Shown: positions 1-5,727 of the stretch, in pieces
Position numbering within the stretch: the first letter of the stretch is position 1
How the letters are laid out: every line of letters starts with the position of its first letter
Assembly: GCA_016208345.1 (NCBI GenBank)
Contig: JACQYG010000224.1
Coordinates: 1-6,465, forward strand
Direction of reading: 5' to 3'
Length of the DNA: 6,465 bases
Origin: Chloroflexota bacterium
Lineage (GTDB): Bacteria; Chloroflexota; DTOL01; JACQYG01
The notes under the pieces: model-generated
What the model was told of the DNA's origin: nothing
Database searches by the model: none
Seen by the model: only the letters and a program-made list of their open reading frames with translations
Made by a program: the position numbers and the translations under genes

Positions 1-1275
1 GAATGAGAAGTTCACCGGTTGATCGGCATCCTTCTTGGCGTAGGCTACCAGGGGGCCAGCGAAGTTGATCGGCCGGATCTTGCCCAGTTTGCCCGGGGCA
101 CCCTTGGCGCTCCACTGGACCCGGCTGGGGATGCCAACCAGCTCGCCGGCCTTGTTTATGGCCATCCCACCGCTATTGCCCGGGTTGATCTCGCTGTCGG
201 TCTTGATCCACCGTCCCAGCCTCTCCGCATCCTCCAGGAACCCGGAGACCGAGCCGCGGGTGAGCGTCACCGTGTCCTCGCCCAGCCCGGGATAGCCGAT
301 CACCGTCAGCTCGTCGCCGATCTGCACCTTGTCCGAATCGCCAACAGAAATAGTGGGTAGTTTCAAGTCCGAGGGCAGTACACCTCCGTCTTTAAGGGCA
401 ACGATACGCAGGAGAGCCAGATCCAGGCTGCGGTCGAACTTGATGACCTTGGCCAGGTATTCGATCTTCGGCCTGGCACCGGTGTCGGCAGGGGTGAGCC
501 CGATGAAAGCGAGGCCCTTGCTGTTCTCCAGCTTCCCGGTGTCGGGGTCGCCCACCACGTGGAAATTGGTGAGGATGTGGCCTTGAGGCGTGATGATTGA
601 CCCCGACCCCGATCCCACCGGTTTACCAGACTCGTCCGGCGTCAAGATCAACACCGCTGCGGCCAAGGCCGTACGCAGGGCGGAGGACACAGAGGGCGCT
701 GGCGTCGGCGAAACCGCGGTAACACTGGCCACGGCCGAGGTGGGGGTCTTGCCGGAGTCCTTGCCGCCGATTATGAAGAGCCCGCCCAGGCCACCGAAGA
801 CACAGATCACTACACCCAGGAGCAGGACGCCCGCCAGGCCCGCCCCCCAGACCCAAGCCGGCACGCCGCCTCGTTTGGCCTCCACGCCTGGGGTGGGCTG
901 CCACCCGGCGGCCCTGGGCTCCGCGGTGACGCCGGCGAGGGGGCCGAAGCCAGAGGGGGCAGTGACGTCGGCTATGGCTCCTTGCCGGAACTGGATGGTT
1001 GTTGCGCCGATCAGGATGGTATCTCCAGGCAAAAGGGCCTGGGGTTCGGTGATTCTCTTGCCATTGACGAAGGTGCCGTTGGATGAGCCCCGGTCGGCAA
1101 TGATCCACACGTCGCCTTGCATTGAAAGTTCCGCATGCATTCGGGAGGCCTGGGAATCCTGGAGCACGAGGTCATTGCTGGGGTCCCGACCAATGGCAAT
1201 GTAGGGCTTGGCCAGAGGGAAGCTTGCCCCGGCAGCCGGTCCGCTCTGGATGGCCAGGTTGGCTGGCTGGCTCAT
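1..1275 (-). CDS. FHA domain - transmembrane - trypsin-like (HtrA-type) serine protease, 3' end outside window
   Basis: First 425 codons of a longer gene that runs off the left edge. Residues about 20-98 form a forkhead-associated (phosphothreonine-binding) domain, with GR at 29-30, S44/H47 and the SSNGT loop at 64-68. A proline- and glycine-rich linker leads to one hydrophobic helix at about 139-169. Residues about 200-425 are a chymotrypsin-fold protease of the HtrA/DegP type, with a triad visible as H239 (TNFHVVG), D285 (SLDLALL) and S368 (INPGNSGG). No N-terminal signal peptide is seen, so the inferred topology is FHA in the cytoplasm and protease outside, which would suit a phosphorylation-sensing membrane protease. 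The ATG at 1275 is chosen because AAAGGAGG lies 5 bases upstream and a consensus promoter precedes it. Whether a PDZ or other domain follows cannot be seen. Substrate and partner kinase are unknown. The fold assignments are secure; the signalling role is inference. Confidence 0.9.
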   Translation of the reverse strand, partial: MSQPANLAIQSGPAAGASFPLAKPYIAIGRDPSNDLVLQDSQASRMHAELSMQGDVWIIADRGSSNGTFVNGKRITEPQALLPGDTILIGATTIQFRQGAIADVTAPSGFGPLAGVTAEPRAAGWQPTPGVEAKRGGVPAWVWGAGLAGVLLLGVVICVFGGLGGLFIIGGKDSGKTPTSAVASVTAVSPTPAPSVSSALRTALAAAVLILTPDESGKPVGSGSGSIITPQGHILTNFHVVGDPDTGKLENSKGLAFIGLTPADTGARPKIEYLAKVIKFDRSLDLALLRIVALKDGGVLPSDLKLPTISVGDSDKVQIGDELTVIGYPGLGEDTVTLTRGSVSGFLEDAERLGRWIKTDSEINPGNSGGMAINKAGELVGIPSRVQWSAKGAPGKLGKIRPINFAGPLVAYAKKDADQPVNFSF

Positions 1276-1280
1276 GCTGG

Positions 1281-1288
1281 CCTCCTTT
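1281..1288 (-). promoter_or_regulatory. Shine-Dalgarno of the FHA-protease gene
   Basis: AAAGGAGG on the minus strand, 5 bases before the ATG at 1275. It is a near-perfect match to the anti-Shine-Dalgarno and fixes the start codon. Confidence 0.85.
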
Positions 1289-1326
1289 GTCGGCAAGTGG
1301 CTCATTCGAAAGGGATATTTTGATTA

Positions 1327-1354
1327 ATTATAGCATCAGCAGCCCGGCTGTCAA
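1327..1354 (-). promoter_or_regulatory. Consensus sigma70-type promoter for the FHA-protease gene
   Basis: On the minus strand, TTGACA (1354-1349) and TATAAT (1332-1327) are separated by 16 bases. Both hexamers match consensus exactly, and TGC directly before TATAAT makes an extended -10. The 26 bases upstream (1355-1380) are AT-rich in an otherwise GC-rich window and could act as an UP element. Transcription would start near 1320, giving a leader of about 45 nt. It lies between galK and the protease gene, so the protease is probably transcribed independently of the gal operon. Confidence 0.8.
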
Positions 1355-1403
1355 GGTCATTTCATTTAAGATTTAAGAAGGGCGGACCGGTCGCTCGTTC
1401 GGC

Positions 1404-2610
1404 TTAAGGTAGCCTGGACGCACCGGTGCCAGGCCGGCACATGAAGACCTGTGGGACAATCCCAGTGACAGAAAAATATCCGTCCTGTATTGCCGGCACG
1501 AACGCGGGGACAGCATCTACCTTGACCACATTCACCGTGCAGCCGCCGAATCCCGCGCCGGTCATCCGGGCTCCCAGGCAGCCTGGAAGGCTTCGAGCCA
1601 GGTGGACCATCAGGTCCAGTTCGTGGCAGCTTACCTGGTAGTCGTGACGGAGGCTGGAGTGAGATTCATCCAAAAGTCGGCCGAATGTTTCCTCGTCCGC
1701 CTGCCGTAAAGCCACCACCGCCTCCAGGACTCGCTGGTTTTCGGACAGCACGTGCTTGGCGCGGCGGCGTACCGCCTCTGGCAGGCGGTGACCGTAGCGA
1801 TCCAGAACCTCTGGCGACACGTCTCGCAGAGATGTTATGCCCGGCACATACCGGGCCAGAAGCCACACCGCCCGCTCACATTCCAACCGCCGCCGGTTAT
1901 AGGCATAGTTCACCAGTTCGCGGCGCTTCATCGTGTCGCAGACGACTATGCCCAGATCCGTCGCGCCGCTTCATCGTGTCGCAGACGACTATGCCCAGAT
2001 CCGAGGGCCACGGCACCGGCTGGCAAGACAGGTCCCGACAGTCTATAAGCAAGGCGTGGCCTTCCTGACCCAGGGCACCGGCAAGTTGGTCCATGATCCC
2101 GCACTGCATCCCCACGAACTCGTTCTCGGCCTGCCGGCACAGGAGCGCCGTGCGCCGGTCATCCAGCTCGAACCCACTTATCGCTTGGAAGGCAGAGGCG
2201 GTCGCCAGCTCAATGGCCGCCGAGGAGGAGAGGCCGGCGCCGACGGGCACCGTCCCCTGGATCACCGCCTCCATCCCTCTAAGCGTGAAACCCGCTTTCT
2301 CTAGAACCAGGGCCACTCCCCGCACGTAGTTGCTCCACGGACAATCGCTGTCGCGCGCGATGGCGTCCAGGTTAAACGCGCTGGCCTGGTGGAAGTTCAG
2401 GGAGTACAGGTTGACCTGGCGGTCCCGGCGCGGCCTTGCCGCGACGACCACGTCGAGGTCAATAGCCACGGGGAGGACAAAGCCATCGTTGTAGTCGGTA
2501 TGTTCGCCGATGAGGTTCACCCGGCCAGGCCCCCTGGCCATGACCGAGGGAGGAACGCCCCAGAGCTCCGTGAACTTTTCGGCGATGAGTCTGCGTCTCT
2601 CTTGGTCCAT
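1404..2610 (-). pseudogene. galK: Galactokinase, frame broken by a 43-bp tandem duplication
   Basis: GalK (GHMP kinase family) phosphorylates galactose to galactose-1-phosphate with ATP, the first committed Leloir step. The ATG at 2610 follows the galT stop by one base, with AGGA 6 bases upstream. Native sequence runs for 216 residues and includes the galactokinase signature (GRVNLIGEHTDYN, 29-41), the ATP loop (PVGAGLSSSAA, 122-132) and the catalytic Asp region (CGIMDQ, D174). The reading then shifts, adding 21 aberrant residues to a stop at 1897-1899. The second half is open from an ATG at 1931 to the TAA at 1404-1406, carrying the third GHMP motif (GARMTGAGFGG) and a normal C-terminus. Removing one 43-bp copy gives an uninterrupted 387-aa protein, the usual family length. 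As written the gene should not make an active kinase. No other defect is seen, so the lesion is either very recent or an assembly error. Confidence 0.9.
1918..2003. repeat. 43-bp imperfect tandem duplication inside galK
   Basis: Copy 1 is 1918-1960 and copy 2 is 1961-2003, directly adjacent. They are identical except for one base (G at 1923 versus C at 1966), which is a silent third-position change in an arginine codon (CGC versus CGG on the coding strand). The unit encodes the galK segment DLGIVVCDTMKRR. Since 43 is not a multiple of 3, the extra copy causes the galK frameshift. Confidence 0.97.
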
Positions 2611-2611
2611 G

Positions 2612-3589
2612 TCAGGTCCTGGGCGCTGCCCGTCGGAGCTCGGCTGCCTTCTCCTCGGCCAGGGTATCGTTGATGAAGGTGCCCGCCCCTGACTCACACC
2701 CGGCCAGATACTTGAGCTTGTCCCGGGTGCGGGGGGGCGGATAGAACTCAATATGAAAGTGATAGTACTCGTGTTCCAGGCCATCGGTGGGCCTCTGGTG
2801 CATGACCATCATGTAGGGCATGGAGAGTCCCCAAAGACTATCGAACTTGAGGAGCAGGGTCTTCAAGATCTCAGCCAATTCCCATCTCTCGGAATTGGCG
2901 AGTTCGCTCAGGCAGAGCCGATGGGCCTTGCTCACCAGATGGGTTTCATAGGGCCAGCGGGCGAAGAACGGGACGAATGCCAGGAAGGAGGCGTTTTCGG
3001 CTATCACACGCCGTCCGTCCGAGCGCTCCTCATCCAGGATGTCGCAATAGAGGCAGCGACCAGTCTTCGCCTGGTGATCCTGGCATGAGACCAGTTCCCG
3101 TTGAATGATTGGCGGGATAAACGGGAATCCATAGATCTGTCCATGGGGATGCGAAAGGGTGACTCCGATGGCCTCGCCCTTGTTCTCGAAGATGAAGACG
3201 TACTTCACATAACTATGTGATCCCAGTTCCCGGTAGCGATCCTCCCACACCTCCACCAGACGCCGGATCTCCGGGACCGTGCGGTCCGTGAGCGTGCCCC
3301 GGTGCTGGGGCGAGTACAGGACCACCTCGCAAATGCCCTGGGCCGGCAGCACCTGGTACAACGAGGAACCCTGGACAGCGGGCGGCGGTGGGGTGCGCCG
3401 AAAGGTAGGGAACTTGTTCTCAAACACCACGATCTCGTAGTCTGGCGCCGGGACCTCGGTGGGAAAGCCGCCCGGTTGCGTGGCGCAGAGAGGGCAGTAA
3501 TCGGGGGGAGGGAGGTGGGTTCGCTCCTGGCGCTGCGTGGCGGTGGCCACCCATTCCTGAAGGACAGGGTTCCATCTCAGTTCCGACAC
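2612..3589 (-). CDS. galT: Galactose-1-phosphate uridylyltransferase
   Basis: 325-aa cytoplasmic HIT-superfamily enzyme that exchanges UMP between UDP-glucose and galactose-1-phosphate, the second Leloir step. The active site is H147-P-H149-G-Q151, where H149 is the residue uridylylated in the family. A zinc site is visible as C32/C35 (CPLC) with H96 (SPQHRGTL) and H147, matching the E. coli ligands. A second metal-type cluster is suggested by H264, H277 and H279 (HQRP; YYHFHIEF). CLYC at 179-182 opens the C-terminal half. Length is normal. The start is GTG at 3589, supported by AGGAG 8 bases upstream and by the typical N-terminus VSELRWNPVLQEW. Its TGA is followed by a single base and then the galK ATG, so the two are co-transcribed and probably translationally coupled. 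I found no convincing promoter just upstream. Confidence 0.96.
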   Translation of the reverse strand: MSELRWNPVLQEWVATATQRQERTHLPPPDYCPLCATQPGGFPTEVPAPDYEIVVFENKFPTFRRTPPPPAVQGSSLYQVLPAQGICEVVLYSPQHRGTLTDRTVPEIRRLVEVWEDRYRELGSHSYVKYVFIFENKGEAIGVTLSHPHGQIYGFPFIPPIIQRELVSCQDHQAKTGRCLYCDILDEERSDGRRVIAENASFLAFVPFFARWPYETHLVSKAHRLCLSELANSERWELAEILKTLLLKFDSLWGLSMPYMMVMHQRPTDGLEHEYYHFHIEFYPPPRTRDKLKYLAGCESGAGTFINDTLAEEKAAELRRAAPRT

Positions 3590-3597
3590 TTTGAGTT

Positions 3598-3602
3598 CTC
3601 CT
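3598..3602 (-). promoter_or_regulatory. Shine-Dalgarno that decides the GTG start of galT
   Basis: AGGAG on the minus strand, 8 bases before the GTG at 3589. No in-frame ATG sits near the conserved N-terminus, so this site is the main support for the GTG start. Confidence 0.75.
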
Positions 3603-3662
3603 GAAGGGAAATCAATTGCTACGATGTCTGCTTGCGGGCACTACAATGAGGCTTGATCGTAG

Positions 3663-3683
3663 GCCTGGGGCCCAGCCCCAGGC
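3663..3683. terminator. GC-rich perfect hairpin upstream of galT, possible terminator
   Basis: A 9-bp perfect inverted repeat (GCCTGGGGC / GCCCCAGGC) closes a 3-base loop in the gap between the small gene after mnmA and galT. There is no run of T on either strand, so it is not a classical intrinsic terminator. It could still end or attenuate transcription from mnmA, or sit in the galT leader. Confidence 0.4.
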
Positions 3684-3714
3684 ACACCGGATCCGCCTTT
3701 TCCCTTACGACGGG

Positions 3715-3885
3715 CTAATCTGGGCGGGAGCTATCACCTTGGGGATAGCCGCCCAACCCCGTTGGGCGGCCAGTGCCATCGGGCTTAGCGGCGGGCAAAT
3801 CGGCTGATTGGCGAACCGGCGGGCCGACGAACCGGAAATAGATGAGATAGCGCCCATCGTCTTTGATTATCGTTTGTTTGGTCAT
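3715..3885 (-). CDS. Small hypothetical protein (56 aa) downstream of mnmA
   Basis: Starts with ATG at 3885, 7 bases after the mnmA stop, and ends in TAG at 3715. GAGG lies 6 bases before the ATG and overlaps the mnmA TGA, which suggests translational coupling. The N-terminus, MTKQTIIKDDGRYLIYFRF, is compact and looks conserved. The rest (from about residue 20) is rich in Pro, Gly and Asp and of low complexity, probably disordered. I see no signal peptide, membrane helix or metal site. I have an impression of similar short proteins with an IKDDGRYLIYY-type core but cannot name a family or function. The 3' third overlaps a perfect hairpin, so the last residues may be fortuitous readthrough of a terminator-like element. 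A longer in-frame start at 3939 lies inside mnmA and is less likely. Confidence 0.6.
   Translation of the reverse strand: MTKQTIIKDDGRYLIYFRFVGPPVRQSADLPAAKPDGTGRPTGLGGYPQGDSSRPD
3748..3770. terminator. 10-bp perfect GC-rich hairpin at the end of the mnmA unit
   Basis: GCCGCCCAAC and its exact complement GTTGGGCGGC flank a CCC loop. It lies inside the 3' third of the small gene after mnmA. No T-tract follows on either strand, so its role as a terminator is uncertain. An RNA-stabilising 3' structure for the mnmA transcript is an alternative. Confidence 0.4.
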
Positions 3886-3892
3886 CTCGACC

Positions 3893-4990
3893 TCAGGCCG
3901 CGGCTCTTTCAATCGTGCCTCCTCCCAGGACCTCTTCACCCTGGTAGAACACCACCGCCTGCCCCGGGGTAATGGCCCGTTGGGGCTGGTCGAACACGAC
4001 CCCCGCTTGGCCGCCGCCCAGGACGAACAGTGTAGCCGGGCTCTCTGGAGATCGGTAGCGGGTCTTGGCGGTGATCCTGGCTGGGGTATCCGGATGCTTT
4101 CCGCTAACCCAGCTTACACCTCCAGCCATAAGCTCTCCCTGCCAGACCTCGTCGGCCGGGCCCACCACCAGCTCGTTGTTACCTGGGTTCATAGCCACTA
4201 CGTACAAAGGCTTCGGATTGGCGATTCCCAGGCCATGGCGTTGGCCGATGGTGTAGAAAGGCAAGCCACGGTGTTGGCCAACGACCCGGCCGGCGGTGTC
4301 TACGATGGGCCCTGGCCGGCCGGCCAACGGTGCCCAACGCGTGAGGAACTGGCGGTAGTCCCCATCGGGCAGGAAGCAGATCTCCTGGCTCTCGGCTTTG
4401 CCGGCCACCGGCAAGCCGTGGGAGACTGCGGTGGCGCGAGCCTCCGCTTTGGTCAGGTTCCCCAAGGGGAAGAACGCGTGCCGCAGCTTATCCTGGCCCA
4501 GCGCATAGAGGACATAGGATTGGTCTTTCTGGGCGTCTGCGCCCCGGAGGAGCCGGTAGGTCTCTCCATGTTTGTCCACACGGGCGTAGTGGCCCGTGGC
4601 CAGGTATTGGGCATCCAGGCTTAGGGCGCGCTCCAAGAGGTAACCGAACTTGACCCGCAGATTGCAAACGATGCAGGGATTGGGCGTACGGCACTGGGAG
4701 TATTCGGCAACAAAGTAGTCTACCACTATCTCTTTAAAAGGTTGCTCGGCATTGAGCAAATAGAAGGGGATGTTTAACACCTGGCAAACCCGCCGGGCGT
4801 CCTCCACCGCCTCCGGAGAACAGCAGCGGTTCTCCCTAGCGCAGCCCCGGGCCTCATCAGCCCAGAGGCGGAGCATGATCCCGATGACCTCGTAGCCCTG
4901 CTCCACCAGAAGCGCAGCGGCGGCGGCACTATCCACACCACCGCTCAGGGCGACCACAACTCGAGGCCTCTCTATCAAGATTCTGGACAT
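3893..4990 (-). CDS. mnmA: tRNA-specific 2-thiouridylase MnmA
   Basis: 365 aa, the usual family length. The enzyme activates U34 of tRNA-Lys, -Glu and -Gln with ATP and inserts sulfur (s2U34), acting in the cytoplasm. The N-terminal PP-loop ATPase domain shows SGGVDS at 16-21 and ATGHYAR at 131-137. The paired catalytic cysteines are C109 (NPCIVCN) and C205 (SQEICF), equivalent to E. coli C102 and C199. The C-terminal third (about 250-365) is the beta-barrel part, with the conserved YTIGQRHGLGI stretch. C106 replaces the Asp that E. coli has three residues before its first catalytic Cys. The ATG at 4990 is chosen because the protein then begins 15 residues before SGGVDS and a promoter sits just upstream. 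A longer in-frame extension to 5110 reads through the promoter and a neighbouring remnant and is rejected. There is no clear Shine-Dalgarno, consistent with a near-leaderless mRNA. Confidence 0.96.
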   Translation of the reverse strand: MSRILIERPRVVVALSGGVDSAAAAALLVEQGYEVIGIMLRLWADEARGCARENRCCSPEAVEDARRVCQVLNIPFYLLNAEQPFKEIVVDYFVAEYSQCRTPNPCIVCNLRVKFGYLLERALSLDAQYLATGHYARVDKHGETYRLLRGADAQKDQSYVLYALGQDKLRHAFFPLGNLTKAEARATAVSHGLPVAGKAESQEICFLPDGDYRQFLTRWAPLAGRPGPIVDTAGRVVGQHRGLPFYTIGQRHGLGIANPKPLYVVAMNPGNNELVVGPADEVWQGELMAGGVSWVSGKHPDTPARITAKTRYRSPESPATLFVLGGGQAGVVFDQPQRAITPGQAVVFYQGEEVLGGGTIERAAA

Positions 4991-5000
4991 GGCGAGATGA

Positions 5001-5029
5001 ATTATCGCACATCTGCACAAGGCGCGCAA
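5001..5029 (-). promoter_or_regulatory. Extended -10 promoter of mnmA, nearly leaderless
   Basis: On the minus strand TTGCGC (5029-5024) and GATAAT (5006-5001) are spaced by exactly 17 bases, with TGC directly before GATAAT as an extended -10. The start of transcription would fall near 4994, leaving only about 4-5 nt before the mnmA ATG at 4990. This fits the absence of a Shine-Dalgarno there. Confidence 0.6.
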
Positions 5030-5045
5030 TGCAAAAGTGCGTAGA

Positions 5046-5349
5046 TCATTGCCAGCGCGGTAAGCAGTTAGCCAGATATACAAACTGCGTCTGCGTGATG
5101 TACTCTTCAAGATGCAAGCCAGCGCAGCACCGCCATCAGCACGATGATCGCGGAATTGATGGAGAAGATCGCGCCCGCCACAAAGAACGCGCCGAAGATG
5201 GTGCTATTGAACGGAACGCGCAGCGTCATGGCAAAAATCCACGAGACCACTGTGTGTACGGAAACCGCCACGGGGATGATGATCATCATCACGGTCATCG
5301 CGCGTTCGAGGGCGCGGCGCTGCTTGCGAGAGCCGTTCCAGGTCAATCA
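5046..5349 (-). pseudogene. Remnant of an NrfD/PsrC/ActC-family membrane subunit
   Basis: NrfD-family proteins are polytopic membrane subunits that exchange electrons with quinones, for example ActC of alternative complex III. From 5346 one frame reads WNGSRKQRRALERAM and then a membrane segment IIIPVAVSVHTVVSWIFAMT. It continues with NSTIFGAFFVAGAIFSI and a second hydrophobic helix, and hits TGA at 5107-5109. One base out of frame, the next conserved block continues as LHLEEYITQTQFVYLANCL until TGA at 5046-5048. Both blocks occur in this order in the family, so I infer a frameshift near 5115. Only about 100 of the several hundred residues of a full protein remain: there is no start, an in-frame stop bounds it at 5347-5349, and most transmembrane helices are missing. 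High third-position GC is kept, which suggests recent decay. The exact subfamily cannot be fixed from this fragment. Confidence 0.7.
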
Positions 5350-5551
5350 GATCCGGTGTGCGCTCGACTAGCTGCCACACGCCGGGCCAGATGTGCATCG
5401 CGGTTTCATCCATGCGCATCGCGACGACACGCCAGGCACCATGACGCGTGCGGAGCGTGGTGCGGATCGAGTGTGCAAACAGCGGATTACGATAGATAAG
5501 CAAAACGCACGTCATAGTAATCGTCCCCGAAAAGACATACGATTGAATCAT
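5350..5551 (-). other. Unrecognised open frame before the NrfD remnant
   Basis: From an ATG at 5551 the frame reads MIQSYVFSGTITMTCVLLIY, a short hydrophobic stretch that could be one membrane helix. A basic segment (HSIRTTLRTRHGAWRVV) and an amphipathic one (DETAMHIWPGVWQLVERTPD) follow. Third-position GC is high in the second half, as expected of coding sequence. The frame stays open to 5204, but from about 5349 that part is antisense-like noise overlapping the NrfD remnant, whose conserved residues lie in another frame. It may be the truncated start of a small protein or a further piece of a broken gene. I see no good Shine-Dalgarno and recognise no family. Confidence 0.25.
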
Positions 5552-5575
5552 ACTTCGTACATAACCAAATGTCAG
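5547..5575 (-). promoter_or_regulatory. Possible promoter
   Basis: CTGACA (5575-5570) and TATGAT (5552-5547) on the minus strand are 17 bases apart, each one mismatch from consensus. The -10 overlaps the ATG at 5551, so any product would have to start at a later codon, such as the in-frame ATG 12 codons on. It is in a relatively AT-rich gap where chance matches are more likely. Confidence 0.3.
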
Positions 5576-5727
5576 CGCGAGGGATGGAATGTTAGGTCAA
5601 GATTCTATCCCCAGCATAGCGGAATCCACGCGGCGAGGGTATCGGGCAAATTATGAGTGGGAAACAAAAAAGCGCGATTCGACTAGGGCAGCATGATTGT
5701 GACACGCCACGCGGCGCAAGCCAAACT
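5552..5727. other. Gap after the glycoside hydrolase, no gene seen
   Basis: 176 bases between the GH1 stop and the unrecognised frame. Reading all frames gives only short stop-interrupted peptides. On the minus strand a run of six T follows GCGC near 5670, but there is no strong stem before it, so a terminator for the hydrolase is not convincing. No tRNA, repeat or attachment site was found. Confidence 0.5.

Noticed and set aside
590..1204. 204-codon open frame on the plus strand
   Set aside because: It is antisense to the FHA-protease gene, which has clear catalytic motifs. Its composition (Pro, Ala, Thr) is typical of a shadow frame.
1380..1403. Possible terminator after galK
   Set aside because: GACCGGTC is a loopless 8-bp palindrome with no stem extension and no T-tract in a useful position.
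2611..2784. Upstream start for galK at 2784
   Set aside because: It lies inside the galT 3' end and adds residues unrelated to galactokinase. ATG at 2610 gives the expected N-terminus and a one-base gap to galT.
3603..3660. Candidate galT promoter with TTGTAG as -35
   Set aside because: No acceptable -10 lies at 16-18 bases, so the match is too weak to report as a feature.
4313..4326. 14-bp palindrome TGGCCGGCCGGCCA
   Set aside because: It is inside mnmA, follows from GC-rich codons for conserved protein sequence, and has no loop or partner site.
3863..4624. 253-codon open frame on the plus strand
   Set aside because: It lies antisense to mnmA, has no recognisable motif, and exists because high third-position GC leaves the opposite strand open.
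4991..5110. N-terminal extension of mnmA to a start at 5110
   Set aside because: The added 40 residues resemble no MnmA N-terminus and read through the promoter and the NrfD remnant.
5275..5290. 16-bp palindrome GATGATGATCATCATC
   Set aside because: It is explained by consecutive ATG and ATC codons in the NrfD remnant (Met-Met-Ile-Ile-Ile), so an operator is unlikely.
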